64,000 bases of DNA from Rhizobium metallidurans (GCF_014196505.1 NZ_JACIDW010000018.1:30125-94124); one strand, 5' to 3'; positions 8,014 to 18,804 are shown, numbered from the stretch's first letter. Translations and numbers: made by a program. The notes: generated by a model from the letters alone, not told the origin.

Positions 8014-8899
8014 CCGGTCCTTCAAATCACAGTTCCGCAAGCTCGCCCGGCGCCAACTGCGCCATGCGATCGACGTGCTCGAAACGCGCCCCGAGGGCAC
8101 CGACCACGCGATCCATGAAGCACGCAAGCGGCTGAAGCGAGTGCGCTCGCTCTACCGCCTGGTCGCGAGCGCCGTGCCGAAATTTTCCGCCCGCGAGAAC
8201 ATCCGGCTGCGCGGCATCGCGCGATCCTTGTCATCCCTGCGGGATGCGGCGGCCCTGGTCGAGACGGCCACCTATCTCCACGAGCGCGCCCGCGACAGCG
8301 ACGAGGCCGAGGCGCTCGGCCGCATCGTCACGGCGCTCAGCGCCCGGCGCGATCGATTGATCGCCGCAAGGCGGGATCCCGAAAAGGTCGTCTCGGACAC
8401 CATCTCGGCGCTGAAACGGGCGATCGCGGCACTCGACGACGTCAGCCTCAAGGGCGGGCACCGCAGGCATGGCCGGCTTCTGGCGCATGGGTGGGACACC
8501 ACGGTACGCAAGGCGCGCAAGGCGCTGGCCGCCTGCGAAGGACATGTCTCGGCCGAGGCCTTTCATACACTGCGCAAGCGCACGCAGGATTACCGCGCCT
8601 ATCACAAGCTGCTCAATCCGCTCTGGCCGACCGCCATGAACGCCAAATACGAGGCGGCGAGCGCGCTGGTGGACATGCTCGGCCGCATCAACGATCTCGA
8701 ACTCTTGTGCGAGCTGGTCGAGACCGAGCATCACCATTTCGAGAATGCCGACGACCTCGCGCATCTGCTCTACGCCATCATCTTCCACCAGCAGCAGGGC
8801 CGCCACGATGCGCTGGATCGCGCCGAGCGCATCTTTGGCGACGATGCGGATGACGAGGCGATGCGTATCGAGATGCTCTGGATCGCCTTCGGCGGCTGA
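7991..8899 (+). CDS. CHAD-domain protein (polyphosphate-binding)
   Basis: A 302-residue, mostly helical protein rich in conserved His, Arg and Lys, for example RRQLRHAIDVL, HEARKRLKRVRSLYRL and TLRKRTQDYRAYHKLLNPLW. CHAD domains bind inorganic polyphosphate through basic residues on helical bundles and can associate with polyphosphate granules. The ATG at 7991 was chosen because it begins MPFSIRPDRSFKSQFRKLAR inside the upstream CYTH gene, giving a 23-base overlap; a start at 7760 would be buried in the CYTH frame. It is likely co-translated with the CYTH protein. Confidence 0.88.
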   Translation: MPFSIRPDRSFKSQFRKLARRQLRHAIDVLETRPEGTDHAIHEARKRLKRVRSLYRLVASAVPKFSARENIRLRGIARSLSSLRDAAALVETATYLHERARDSDEAEALGRIVTALSARRDRLIAARRDPEKVVSDTISALKRAIAALDDVSLKGGHRRHGRLLAHGWDTTVRKARKALAACEGHVSAEAFHTLRKRTQDYRAYHKLLNPLWPTAMNAKYEAASALVDMLGRINDLELLCELVETEHHHFENADDLAHLLYAIIFHQQQGRHDALDRAERIFGDDADDEAMRIEMLWIAFGG

Positions 8900-8958
8900 A
8901 TATTGGCCGCACCCGCGGGCGATTGCGCTTGAGCACCGAAAGCTGTATTTCCAGCCGC

Positions 8959-9894
8959 ATGACCGACACATCGACCCATCAGGCGACGAGCCCTTTCCTC
9001 GTCGCGGCCCTTTATCATTTCGTTTCCGTGCCGCACTTCGAAAGCCTGCGCGCGCCGCTGCAACAGCTATGCGAGGATAATGGCGTCAAGGGTACGCTGC
9101 TGCTCGCCCATGAAGGCATCAACGGCACCATCGCCGGGCCGGATGCGGGCATTGTCGCGGTGCTGGCCCATCTGCACGCCATGCCGGAATTCGCCCGCCT
9201 CGAGCACAAGGAAAGCCGCGCGTCGAAAATGCCCTTCGTGCGCATGAAGGTGAAGCTGAAGAAAGAGATCGTGACGATGGGCGTCGACAACATCGACCCC
9301 AACAAGATCGTCGGCACCTATGTCGCGCCGAAGGATTGGAACGCGCTGATCTCCGATCCCGATACGATCGTCATCGACACCCGCAACGATTACGAGACGG
9401 CGATCGGCATCTTCAAGGGCGCCGTCGACCCGAACACCAAGACCTTCCGCGAATTTCCTGATTGGGTGAAGAACAACACCGGCCTGCACAACAAGCCGAA
9501 GATCGCCATGTACTGCACCGGCGGCATACGCTGCGAGAAGGCCACCGCCTTCATGAAGGAGCAGGGCTTCGAGGAGGTCTACCACCTCAAGGGCGGCATC
9601 CTGAAATATCTGGAGGAAGTGCCGCAGGAAGAAAGCCTCTGGGAAGGCGCCTGCTTCGTGTTCGACGAGCGCGTTTCGGTCGAGCATGGCTTGAAGGAGG
9701 GCGGCCACAAGCTCTGCCATGCCTGCCGCAATCCGATCACCGCGGAAGAGATCACCTCGGACAAGTACGAGGAAGGCGTGTCCTGCAGCCAGTGCTACGA
9801 CAGCCGCACCGAGGAGGACCGACTGCGCTTCCGCCAGCGCCAGCTGCAGGTCGCGCTCGCGAGGAAACGCGGCCAGAAGCACATCGGCACCTGA
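8959..9894 (+). CDS. trhO: tRNA uridine(34) hydroxylase TrhO (YceA/UPF0176, rhodanese fold)
   Basis: A 311-residue protein with an N-terminal ferredoxin-like domain (about 10-110, with LLLAHEGINGTIAG), a rhodanese domain (about 125-220) whose active loop MYCTGGIRCEKA contains Cys186 and Cys192, and a C-terminal Cys-rich segment (LCHACRNP and VSCSQCYD) that may bind zinc. TrhO enzymes carry out oxygen-dependent 5-hydroxylation of U34 in several tRNAs. The ATG at 8959 gives the usual length; an upstream in-frame GTG or ATG adds unconserved residues. It appears to be a single-gene unit. Confidence 0.93.
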   Translation: MTDTSTHQATSPFLVAALYHFVSVPHFESLRAPLQQLCEDNGVKGTLLLAHEGINGTIAGPDAGIVAVLAHLHAMPEFARLEHKESRASKMPFVRMKVKLKKEIVTMGVDNIDPNKIVGTYVAPKDWNALISDPDTIVIDTRNDYETAIGIFKGAVDPNTKTFREFPDWVKNNTGLHNKPKIAMYCTGGIRCEKATAFMKEQGFEEVYHLKGGILKYLEEVPQEESLWEGACFVFDERVSVEHGLKEGGHKLCHACRNPITAEEITSDKYEEGVSCSQCYDSRTEEDRLRFRQRQLQVALARKRGQKHIGT

Positions 9895-9927
9895 CAGGGT
9901 CGGCTTAGTTTCTGGATAACGGCCCGA

Positions 9928-12138
9928 TCAGGCGGCGTTGACGCGCCGCCCGCCGGCCTTGCGCGCACGCGCTTCCATCAACCGCTCGGTGATGTCGTCG
10001 GCGGAGACCGGCTTGCTGAAGAAGAAGCCCTGCAGCGTATCGCAACCGAACTGCGATGCGATATCGGCCTGCTCCGGCGTCTCGATGCCCTCGGCGGTGA
10101 CGGGAATATCGAGCGAGCTGGCGAGCGCCACGGTCGCCTTCAGCATTTCGCGCTGGCTCTCGCTGTGCTCGATATCCATGATCAGCGAGCGGTCGATCTT
10201 GATGCGGTCGAAACCGAACTGCCGGAGATAGCCGATCGACGAAAAGCCCGAGCCGAAGTCGTCGAGCGCGATCTTGACGCCAAGCGTTTTCAGCTGCTCG
10301 ATGGATTGGCGCGTCCGCTTCGGATTCTGGATCATGTAACCCTCGGTCACCTCGAGCGTCACCCGCTTGGCCTCGATCTCCGTCTGCCGCAGCACGTAAC
10401 GCACGTAATCGGTGAAGGCCGGATTGCGGAACTGGCCGGGCGAGACGTTGACGGCGATCTTCAGTTCCGGCCATTGCTTGGCGGTCTCGCAGGCCTTGCG
10501 CAGCACGAACAGTCCGAGCGCCTCGATCAACCCGCTGGTCTCGGCGACCGGAATGAACACATCGGGCGACACCGGCCCGTGACCGGGGCGGTTCCAGCGC
10601 ACCAGGGCCTCGACGCCGACCATCTCGTTGCTGTCGGCGCCGATCAGCGGCTGGTAGGCAAGCGTCAGATCCCCGCCCTCGATCGCCTGGCGCAGGTCGA
10701 GTTCCAGCGCGTTGCGTTCCTCGCGATCGGCATCCATGGCGGGATCGTAGAGCGTCATGCGGGCGCGGCCGGCTTCCTTGGCCTTGTACATGGCGAGATC
10801 GGCGCGCCGCACCAGCTCCTCGCGATCGACCTTGCCACCGGGCGAAACCGCGATCCCGATGCTGGCGCCAATGACGACCACCCGGCGACCGATTTCCAGC
10901 GGCTCGGCCAGGAAATCGAGAATATGCTCGGAAAGCTGCAACGCCGCCGCATCGGCGCGCGGCGAGGCGAAGACGATGGCGAATTCGTCGCCGCCGATGC
11001 GGGCGAGCACGGCGCCCTCGGGGATCAGCACTTTCAGGCCCGCCGCCACCGCCCGGATCAGCTGATCGCCGGTGCCGTGGCCGTAGGAATCGTTGACCTC
11101 CTTGAAGCCGTCGAGATCGAGATAGAGAAGCTGGACATTGTCCTCGGTCTGCCGGGCCGATGCCACCATCGCATCGACGGAGACGCGCAGGCCGTCGCGG
11201 TTCAAGAGCCCGCTCAGCCGGTCGCGAAGCGCTTCCTCGCGGGCGACGATCTCCTCGCTCTTAAGCCGGCGCCCGGCAAGCCAGCCGATGATCAGCAGCA
11301 CGACGAAGAACAGGCCGACGAGGCAGAGCGCCTGCACCACCTGCCGGCGCACGTCGGCGTAACCGACATCGCCGGGGGCGCGCGAGGTCCAGATCAGCTT
11401 GCCGAGCGACACGCCGAGCGTATCCTCGATCGGCACGGAATAGGCGGCCTCGCGATCGGCGGCGACCAGCTGCAGTCCGCCTATGACATAGGTCTTGCCG
11501 ATCTCGTCGATCTTGGCGGCATCGAGATGGCGGATGAAGATGAGATAGCGCTTCTTGCCGGCGCCGGCGGCCGGCGCGCCGGACTTCTGCCGCACCAGCG
11601 CCACGCCGCCGACGGCGATGCCGGATTGCGTGCGGATGAAACCGGATGCCTCGGGGACATCCCGAGGCCCGGCGGCCTTCACCTTGTCGAACAGCGCCCA
11701 GAGAGCCGGCGAGAAAAACTCCTCCAACGCGCCGTCCATCGGCTTGCCGTCGCGGTAGACCATGATCGGCGTCTTGTCCTCGTCGATGACGACAGCCATG
11801 TCGAACAGCGCGCTGTTGACGGACATCTCGCCGTAGTTCGACACCGTCCAGTCCATGCCATCGGTGGCGTAGACATTGGTGGCGGCATCGTCCCATGCCG
11901 CGTAATCGTTGAGCGTGGCGCCGAGTTGCGAGACGAAATTGTGCAGCGCGCCGGAAATGGTCTCGCGCGAGCGCTCGTCATCCAGCACGTTGGACTTCTG
12001 CGCCACGTGACCGAGCGCGTTGAGTACCATCATCGTCACGACCGCGACGACGACGGCGAACGAAAACAGCACCCCCGCCACGGTGGTGTGGCGACCGGCA
12101 CCCAGAATCGCGCTGCGTGTGCTGAAGATCGATGGCAT
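9928..12138 (-). CDS. Diguanylate cyclase/phosphodiesterase with CHASE4-like sensor
   Basis: A 736-residue membrane sensor. A transmembrane helix near residues 15-40 is followed by a periplasmic CHASE4-like domain, a second helix (VVQALCLVGLFFVVLLIIGWLAG trimmed), then GGDEF (ARIGGDEFAIVF) and EAL (VGVEALVRWNRPG, DDFGSGFSS, KIDRSLI, TAEGIET) domains. Both signatures are intact, so the protein could make and degrade cyclic di-GMP; which activity dominates is unknown. The ATG at 12136-12138 was chosen because GGGAGA lies seven bases upstream. It is convergent with trhO. The ligand of the sensor domain is unknown. Confidence 0.93.
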   Translation of the reverse strand: MPSIFSTRSAILGAGRHTTVAGVLFSFAVVVAVVTMMVLNALGHVAQKSNVLDDERSRETISGALHNFVSQLGATLNDYAAWDDAATNVYATDGMDWTVSNYGEMSVNSALFDMAVVIDEDKTPIMVYRDGKPMDGALEEFFSPALWALFDKVKAAGPRDVPEASGFIRTQSGIAVGGVALVRQKSGAPAAGAGKKRYLIFIRHLDAAKIDEIGKTYVIGGLQLVAADREAAYSVPIEDTLGVSLGKLIWTSRAPGDVGYADVRRQVVQALCLVGLFFVVLLIIGWLAGRRLKSEEIVAREEALRDRLSGLLNRDGLRVSVDAMVASARQTEDNVQLLYLDLDGFKEVNDSYGHGTGDQLIRAVAAGLKVLIPEGAVLARIGGDEFAIVFASPRADAAALQLSEHILDFLAEPLEIGRRVVVIGASIGIAVSPGGKVDREELVRRADLAMYKAKEAGRARMTLYDPAMDADREERNALELDLRQAIEGGDLTLAYQPLIGADSNEMVGVEALVRWNRPGHGPVSPDVFIPVAETSGLIEALGLFVLRKACETAKQWPELKIAVNVSPGQFRNPAFTDYVRYVLRQTEIEAKRVTLEVTEGYMIQNPKRTRQSIEQLKTLGVKIALDDFGSGFSSIGYLRQFGFDRIKIDRSLIMDIEHSESQREMLKATVALASSLDIPVTAEGIETPEQADIASQFGCDTLQGFFFSKPVSADDITERLMEARARKAGGRRVNAA

Positions 12139-12483
12139 GCATTCTCCCTGGCCGGAATACTGCCCACAAGCCTTCAAAAAACGGTTAAAACAACGCTTGA
12201 ACGATTAAGCAAACCCTTATGGACAAGATCGTGCAAAACACCGAGAAAGCATTTAAATTTCAGATACATGGACATATTAAGCCATGCTTGTGAAAACGTC
12301 CGCCGCGAATATGCGCGCGTAATTTTGCAAGCGCGTTCAAAATATCGCCGCCATGAACGGCTGAATCTCGAAGAGCCGGCTTACGTCCATGGCGCCAGCT
12401 TGCGTCATCCCACGGGTCGCCACAACGAAAAAGCGGCCCGGCAGGACCGGACCGCTTCATCTCGGATCACGATAATTCAGGTC
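12139..12483. other. 345-base intergenic region
   Basis: This AT-richer stretch lies upstream of the GGDEF-EAL gene and downstream of metQ. It holds the likely promoter of the former and the metQ terminator near 12426-12457. No further gene, repeat or RNA was recognised. Confidence 0.6.
12426..12457 (-). terminator. Intrinsic terminator of the metNIQ operon
   Basis: On the minus strand AAGCGGTCCGG and CCGGGCCGCTT pair around a short loop and are followed by a U-rich tract (AAAAA on the plus strand). It lies 27 bases beyond the metQ stop. Confidence 0.85.
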
Positions 12484-13260
12484 TTACCAGGACGGGATCA
12501 GCGCGCCCTTGAACTGTTCGTTGATGAACTTGCGGATGCTTTCGTCGTGGTAGGATTCGACCAGCGTCTTCGCCCACGGTGCGTCCTTGTCGGCGGTACG
12601 GACAACGATCACGTTGGCGTAAGGCGACTTTTCGCTCTCGATGGCGATGGCATCGGTCTTCGGGTGCAGGCCGGCTTCCATGGCATAGTTGGTGTTGATG
12701 ACGGCGGCGTCGACGTCATCGAGCGAGCGCGGCAGCTGCGCGGCGTCGATTTCGGCGAAGTCGATCTTCTTCGGGTTCTCTATGATGTCGGCGACGGTGA
12801 CCTTGACGCCAGGATTGTCCTTGAACTTGATCAGGCCCTTGGAGGCGAGAACGAGCAGCGCGCGGCCGCCATTGGTCGGGTCGTTCGGGATGGCGACGGT
12901 TGCGCCTTCCTTCAGCTCGTCGAGGCTCTTCACCTTCTTGGAATAGACGCCCATCGGGGTGGTGATCGTCGTGCCGATGCTGACGAGATCGAACTTGCGG
13001 TCGGCGATCTGGTTGTCGAGGTAGGGCTGGTGCTGGAACGAGTTGGCCTGGATATCGCCATCGTTGAGCGCCTGGTTCGGCACGACATAGTCGGAGAACT
13101 CGACGATCTCGATGTTGAGACCCTTGGTCTTGGCGATCTCGGCGACCTTTTCCATGATCTGCGCGTGCTCGCCGGGCGTGACGCCGACCTTGATGTTTTC
13201 GGCGAATGCCGAGCCGGCCGCGAAGGCGGCGATCGCGGCTGCGATGATGAACTTCTTCAT
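12484..13260 (-). CDS. metQ: D-methionine ABC transporter substrate-binding protein MetQ
   Basis: A 258-residue NlpA/MetQ-family binding protein. The N-terminus MKKFIIAAAIAAFAAGSAFA is a signal peptide cut by signal peptidase I; no lipobox cysteine is present, so this MetQ should be soluble in the periplasm rather than a lipoprotein. Family motifs include IKVGVTPGEHAQIM, NSFQHQPYLDNQ and VAIPNDPTNGGRAL. It delivers methionine to MetI/MetN. It is the last gene of the metN-metI-metQ operon, 40 bases after metI, and is followed by a clear terminator. Confidence 0.95.
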   Translation of the reverse strand: MKKFIIAAAIAAFAAGSAFAENIKVGVTPGEHAQIMEKVAEIAKTKGLNIEIVEFSDYVVPNQALNDGDIQANSFQHQPYLDNQIADRKFDLVSIGTTITTPMGVYSKKVKSLDELKEGATVAIPNDPTNGGRALLVLASKGLIKFKDNPGVKVTVADIIENPKKIDFAEIDAAQLPRSLDDVDAAVINTNYAMEAGLHPKTDAIAIESEKSPYANVIVVRTADKDAPWAKTLVESYHDESIRKFINEQFKGALIPSW

Positions 13261-13300
13261 GGGTGTCTCCTGTGTTGAATTATGGTTTGTTGTTAATGGA

Positions 13301-13969
13301 TCAGTTTTTCCGGTTGCGCTTGTCGAAGCGCCGGGCAAGGCCGTCGCCGGCGCTTTGCACCACCTGCACCAGCACGATCAGCACCACGACGACGATCACC
13401 ATCATCTCCGGGTTGAAGCGCTGGTAGCCGAAGCGGATGCCGAGGTCTCCAAGGCCGCCGCCGCCGACGGCGCCGACCATGGCGGAGTAGCCGATCAGGC
13501 TGACGATGGTCATGGTCAATGCCATCAGGATGCTCGGCCGCGCCTCGGGCAGCAGCACCTTGAGCACGATCTGGAACGGCGTGGCGCCCATGGCGCGGGC
13601 GGCCTCGATCAGCCCCTTGTCGATCTCGCGGATGGCGGATTCGACTAGGCGCGCGAAGAACGGGATGGTTGCGATCGTAAGCGGCACGATCGCGGCCCAG
13701 GTGCCGATCGACGTTCCCGTCAAAAGCCGCGTCAGCGGCACGATGGCGACCACGAGGATGATGAACGGCGTCGAGCGCGCGGCGTTGACGACCAGGCCGA
13801 GCACGCGGTTGGTCTTCGGCGCCGGAAAAAGCTCGCCCTTGCCCGAGGTGGCGAGGAACACGCCGATCGGCAGGCCAATGATCGAGCCGACGATGCCGGC
13901 GACGAACACCATCTGCAGCGTCTGCATCAGCGCCTTGGAGAGGAGGTTGAAGATCATATCAGGCGACAT
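13301..13969 (-). CDS. metI: Methionine ABC transporter permease MetI
   Basis: A 222-residue inner-membrane protein with about five transmembrane helices and the cytoplasmic coupling motif EAARAMGATPFQIVLKVLLP, which docks on MetN. SLIGYSAMVGAVGGGGLGDL is the conserved motif after it. The length fits MetI. The start overlaps the metN stop by 11 bases, so translation is coupled. With MetN and MetQ it forms a high-affinity methionine importer. Confidence 0.95.
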   Translation of the reverse strand: MSPDMIFNLLSKALMQTLQMVFVAGIVGSIIGLPIGVFLATSGKGELFPAPKTNRVLGLVVNAARSTPFIILVVAIVPLTRLLTGTSIGTWAAIVPLTIATIPFFARLVESAIREIDKGLIEAARAMGATPFQIVLKVLLPEARPSILMALTMTIVSLIGYSAMVGAVGGGGLGDLGIRFGYQRFNPEMMVIVVVVLIVLVQVVQSAGDGLARRFDKRNRKN

Positions 13970-15086
13970 AACCGAGCACCTCCGTCTTGAGACCGGTTTC
14001 CGAATAGAAGCGATCGGCGCGAGCGATCACATCAGGATCGGCGGAATAGGACACGACGAGCGACCCGAAGGGCTCGCCCCCGATCTCCTCGATCGCGCCG
14101 GCAAGGATATTGACGTCGGAGCCGAGCTCGGCGACCAGCCGCCCGGTCAGGGGCTTGAAGGCGGTCTCGCCGAAGAACACCAGCCGCACCAGCGCCCGGT
14201 CGCCCACTGATGGCTGCGCCTTGATGCCTGAACGCAGCCATTCCGGCAGCTTCAGCGCCGAGGCGAGCAGCGTGCGCGTCGTCTGGTGCTTGGGATTCGT
14301 ATAGACGTCGAAAGTCCGGCCGGCCTCGACGATGCGGCCGGCATCGATCACCGCGACGTGGCTGGCGATCGTCTTCACCACCTCCATCTCATGGGTGATG
14401 AGGAGAACGGTGAGGCCGAGTTCGGCATTGATGCGCTTCAGGAGCTCGAGGATCGACTGCGTCGTCTCCGGATCGAGCGCCGAGGTCGCCTCGTCGGAGA
14501 GCAGCAGCTTCGGATCGGTCGCCAGAGCGCGGGCGATGCCGACGCGCTGCTTCTGCCCGCCCGACAGCTCCGAGGGATAGTTGCCCTGCTTGTCGCCGAG
14601 ACCGACGAGGTCGAGCAGCGGCCCGACCTTGGCGCGGATCGTCTTCTTGTCGACACCCGCGATCTCCAGCGGCAGCGCCACATTGTCGAAGGCGGTGCGC
14701 GAGGAAAGCAAGTTGAAGTGCTGGAAGATCATGCCGACCTGGCGGCGCAGGCCGCGAAGCCCCTCTTCGCTGAGCGCCCCAACATCCACGCCATCGACGA
14801 GCACCCTGCCCGAGGTTGCGCTCTCCAGCCCGTTGACCATGCGGATCAGCGTCGACTTTCCCGCGCCGGAGCGGCCGATGATGCCGGTGATGGCACCGCG
14901 CGCCACGGTGAGATCGACATTCTCGACCGCGGTGAACCCGCCCTCGCCATGAGGTCCGTAGCGCTTGCCGGCGCGCTCGAAGGCCACCATCGGGATAGCT
15001 CCCGCGGCGCCCTCCGGGCCCTGCCCGGAATGGCCGCCGGACGCGCCTGGGGCAGCGTCTTGTTTGGCCTGATGTTGGAGTGTCAT
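13959..15086 (-). CDS. metN: Methionine ABC transporter ATP-binding protein MetN
   Basis: A 375-residue ATPase. Walker A is GRSGAGKSTLIRM, the signature is LSGGQKQRVGIA, and Walker B is LLLSDEATSALDP. The C-terminal 80 residues form the NIL regulatory domain that binds methionine and inhibits transport in MetN proteins. The ATG at 15084-15086 was preferred to an upstream TTG. An extra N-terminal segment of about 40 residues rich in Gly and Ala precedes the ATPase core, longer than in E. coli MetN; a later internal start is possible. No SAM-II riboswitch was recognised upstream. Confidence 0.93.
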   Translation of the reverse strand: MTLQHQAKQDAAPGASGGHSGQGPEGAAGAIPMVAFERAGKRYGPHGEGGFTAVENVDLTVARGAITGIIGRSGAGKSTLIRMVNGLESATSGRVLVDGVDVGALSEEGLRGLRRQVGMIFQHFNLLSSRTAFDNVALPLEIAGVDKKTIRAKVGPLLDLVGLGDKQGNYPSELSGGQKQRVGIARALATDPKLLLSDEATSALDPETTQSILELLKRINAELGLTVLLITHEMEVVKTIASHVAVIDAGRIVEAGRTFDVYTNPKHQTTRTLLASALKLPEWLRSGIKAQPSVGDRALVRLVFFGETAFKPLTGRLVAELGSDVNILAGAIEEIGGEPFGSLVVSYSADPDVIARADRFYSETGLKTEVLGYVA

Positions 15087-15119
15087 GTCATGCTCGCAAG
15101 TGTTGGTCTTCAAAAACTG

Positions 15120-15158
15120 GCGGTTCTATAACCGCTATCGCACCGATTAGCCAATCGG
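15120..15158. promoter_or_regulatory. Two adjacent inverted repeats upstream of metN
   Basis: GCGGTT-CTAT-AACCGC spans 15120-15135 and CCGATT-AGCC-AATCGG spans 15143-15158. Both have perfect 6-bp arms and a 4-base spacer and lie 34-72 bases before the metN start. They may be operator sites for methionine control or an RNA structure in the leader. No known regulator motif was matched. Confidence 0.4.
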
Positions 15159-15355
15159 GCGGCACATTCGAAGACAATCACGGATGCGGGACATGGATGC
15201 GGCTTTCGTGGCGGGCGTTCGGGAAAGGCGCTTTGCCTTTCCTGTTGCTGCAACTTATGCCGTCATCGGTTGAAACCGGACAGGGATGTTTTTTTGTTTG
15301 TGCGGTGCAGCAGGAAATAATCTACCTGCCGCATAGACAATTCGGCCGAATACGA

Positions 15356-16762
15356 TCACGCGCTCTTGTGATTACCCTTGGGAAACTGCGCGGCGAGCTC
15401 CGAATACCACTTGCCGCTCTTCTTTACCGTGCGGACCTGGGTGTCGTAATCGACATGCACGAGGCCGAAGCGCATGCGATAACCCTCCGCCCATTCGAAA
15501 TTGTCCATCAGGCTCCAGGCGAAATAGCCGCGCATCGGATAGCCGTCCTTGATGAGGTCGGCGACGACATCGAGGTGCTGGATATAATAATCGAGCCGCA
15601 TCTTGTCCTCGACCGCGCCCGCGTCCATGCCGGTATTGTCGCAGGCGCCGTTCTCGGTGATGTAGCACTCCGGCAGGTCGTAGCGGCGGTAGAGATCCTC
15701 CAACACATGCTTCAGCGCCGGCGCATAGACCTCCCAGCCGATATCGGTCTTGACGTCGCTGACACGGGGCGCCTCGACCGTCCAGGGGAAATCGCCGCTC
15801 TTCTTGGGATCGTCGGCCACGCGCAGCGGCGTGTAATAGTTGAGCCCCCACCAGTCGAGCTTCTGGCTGATAACAGTAAGATCACCCTCCTCGACCACGG
15901 GCATGCGATCGCCGAGCGCCTCCAGGAACTCCTTCGGATATTCGCCCTTGAAGACGGGATCGAAGAAGGCGCCGTTGTGGAACTGGTGCGCCCGCTCGCC
16001 GGCGGCCCGGTCGGCGGCGCTCTCGGAACCCGGGATGACCGACATGGCGTTGAGCACCAGGCCGACAGGCACGTTCGGCGCTTGCGAGCGGATCGCCTCG
16101 ACGCCGAGACCATGGGCGAGGTTCATATGGTGCATGGCGTGCAGTGCCGCCTGCATGTTGCGCTCGCCCGGCGCGTGGATGCCGTAGAGATGGCTGAGCC
16201 AGACGATGCACCACGGCTCGTTGAAGGTCGCGACGCTATCGAGACGATCGCCGAGACGCGCCATCACGGTCTTGGCGTAGCGCTGATAGGCATAGGCCGT
16301 CGACCGCGCCGTCCAGCCGCCGTCGCCGGCAAGCAATAGCGGCAGGTCCCAGTGGTAGAGCGTCGCGAAGGTCTTGATACCGCGTGCCTTGCAGCCATCG
16401 ACGAGGCGATCGTAGAAATCGAGCCCCCTCTCGTTCACCGGCCCAGTACCATCAGGGATGATGCGCGGCCAGGCGATGGAGAAGCGGTAGGCCTCGACAC
16501 CGAGCGACTGGATCAGATCGAGATCCTCGTCGAGACGGTTATAGTGATCGCAGGCGACGTCGCCATTGTCGCGATTGAAGACCCGGCCCGGCATGTTGCA
16601 GAAGGCATCCCAGATCGACGGCTTGCGCCCATCGGCCTTCGAAGCGCCCTCGATCTGGAAGGCGGCCGTCGCCACGCCAAAGGTGAAATCGCCGGGAAAG
16701 CGGGCGGCCAGGGCCTTGGCATCAATGGTTTTCGCGTCAATCGTCAAACTGAAATCCTCCAA
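15356..16762 (-). CDS. GH1 family beta-glucosidase
   Basis: A 468-residue (beta/alpha)8 glycoside hydrolase of family GH1. The acid/base Glu182 is in TFNEPW and the nucleophile Glu370 in CYITENGA. The substrate-site motifs FQIEGA, YRFSIAWPRI, LYHWDLP and SLMDNFEWAEGY are all present. It has no signal peptide and should act in the cytoplasm on imported beta-glucosides such as cellobiose. No transporter gene adjoins it. A perfect LacI-type operator at 16834-16847 lies about 70 bases upstream and suggests repression by a LacI-family sugar regulator. An internal ATG after the first dozen residues is an alternative start. Confidence 0.95.
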   Translation of the reverse strand: MEDFSLTIDAKTIDAKALAARFPGDFTFGVATAAFQIEGASKADGRKPSIWDAFCNMPGRVFNRDNGDVACDHYNRLDEDLDLIQSLGVEAYRFSIAWPRIIPDGTGPVNERGLDFYDRLVDGCKARGIKTFATLYHWDLPLLLAGDGGWTARSTAYAYQRYAKTVMARLGDRLDSVATFNEPWCIVWLSHLYGIHAPGERNMQAALHAMHHMNLAHGLGVEAIRSQAPNVPVGLVLNAMSVIPGSESAADRAAGERAHQFHNGAFFDPVFKGEYPKEFLEALGDRMPVVEEGDLTVISQKLDWWGLNYYTPLRVADDPKKSGDFPWTVEAPRVSDVKTDIGWEVYAPALKHVLEDLYRRYDLPECYITENGACDNTGMDAGAVEDKMRLDYYIQHLDVVADLIKDGYPMRGYFAWSLMDNFEWAEGYRMRFGLVHVDYDTQVRTVKKSGKWYSELAAQFPKGNHKSA

Positions 16763-16833
16763 ACTCGGCCGGTTGGCTGCGTCGCGCTTCCGGCTGCTTT
16801 CTACTCTACGTATAGGTTTGAAATGTCAAATCT

Positions 16834-16847
16834 GTAACGTTACAGCT
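16834..16847 (-). promoter_or_regulatory. LacI-family operator upstream of the beta-glucosidase
   Basis: CTGTAACGTTACAG is a perfect 14-bp palindrome with the central CG typical of LacI/GalR operators, placed about 70 bases before the beta-glucosidase start. It also lies just beyond the stop of the upstream ABC-F gene, so it most likely controls the glucosidase. Confidence 0.7.
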
Positions 16848-16865
16848 GAATACGACCGCGCACCC

Positions 16866-18467
<1,602 letters not shown>

Positions 18468-18642
18468 GATTTCCCCGGATGGCAAGGCAAAGCGGCATTG
18501 CGATCGGGTTGAAATCCATGGTGCACCGTCCTGTTGGTATTGCGGATGGCTGCAATCTAGACAGGCGGTGGGGTGAAATCAAGGCGGGCGGGTGCAAAGG
18601 CCCCGCTACCGCTCATGGCAAGTCCCCTCCCAAGCCCATAAC

Positions 18643-18804
18643 AAGTCCCCTCCCCAACCCCTCCCCACAAGGGGGAGGGGCTTGCCGGGCGCACGCTCTT
18701 CGCCAAACAGGAGCCTCTCAACAGCCGCTGATGGCATGACGTGGCACAGAGGGCGCAACGAGTTAGCCCCTCCCCCTTGTGGGGAGGGGTTGGGGAGGGG
18801 TCTT
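18643..18804. repeat. Facing pair of 40-base palindromic repeats
   Basis: A reverse copy (18643-18682) and a forward copy (18765-18804) of the 40-base element face each other around an 82-base spacer. A transcript of either strand could fold into a 40-bp stem. Most of the 423-base gap between the ABC-F gene and the esterase gene is this structure, preceded by a partial copy near 18620-18635. The rest of the gap shows nothing else. Confidence 0.9.

Noticed and set aside
10165..13278. Very long plus-strand open frame (1037 codons) opposite the GGDEF-EAL and metQ genes
   Set aside because: It is a reverse-strand shadow produced by high GC3; the sequence is rich in Arg, Asp, Gly and His without any domain, while the minus strand encodes clear families.
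15299..15336. Intrinsic terminator for the beta-glucosidase gene
   Set aside because: A TGCGG...CCGCA hairpin exists, but on the minus strand it is followed by an A-rich, not U-rich, tract.
15087..15355. SAM-II riboswitch upstream of metN
   Set aside because: The characteristic pseudoknot sequence was not found on the minus strand.
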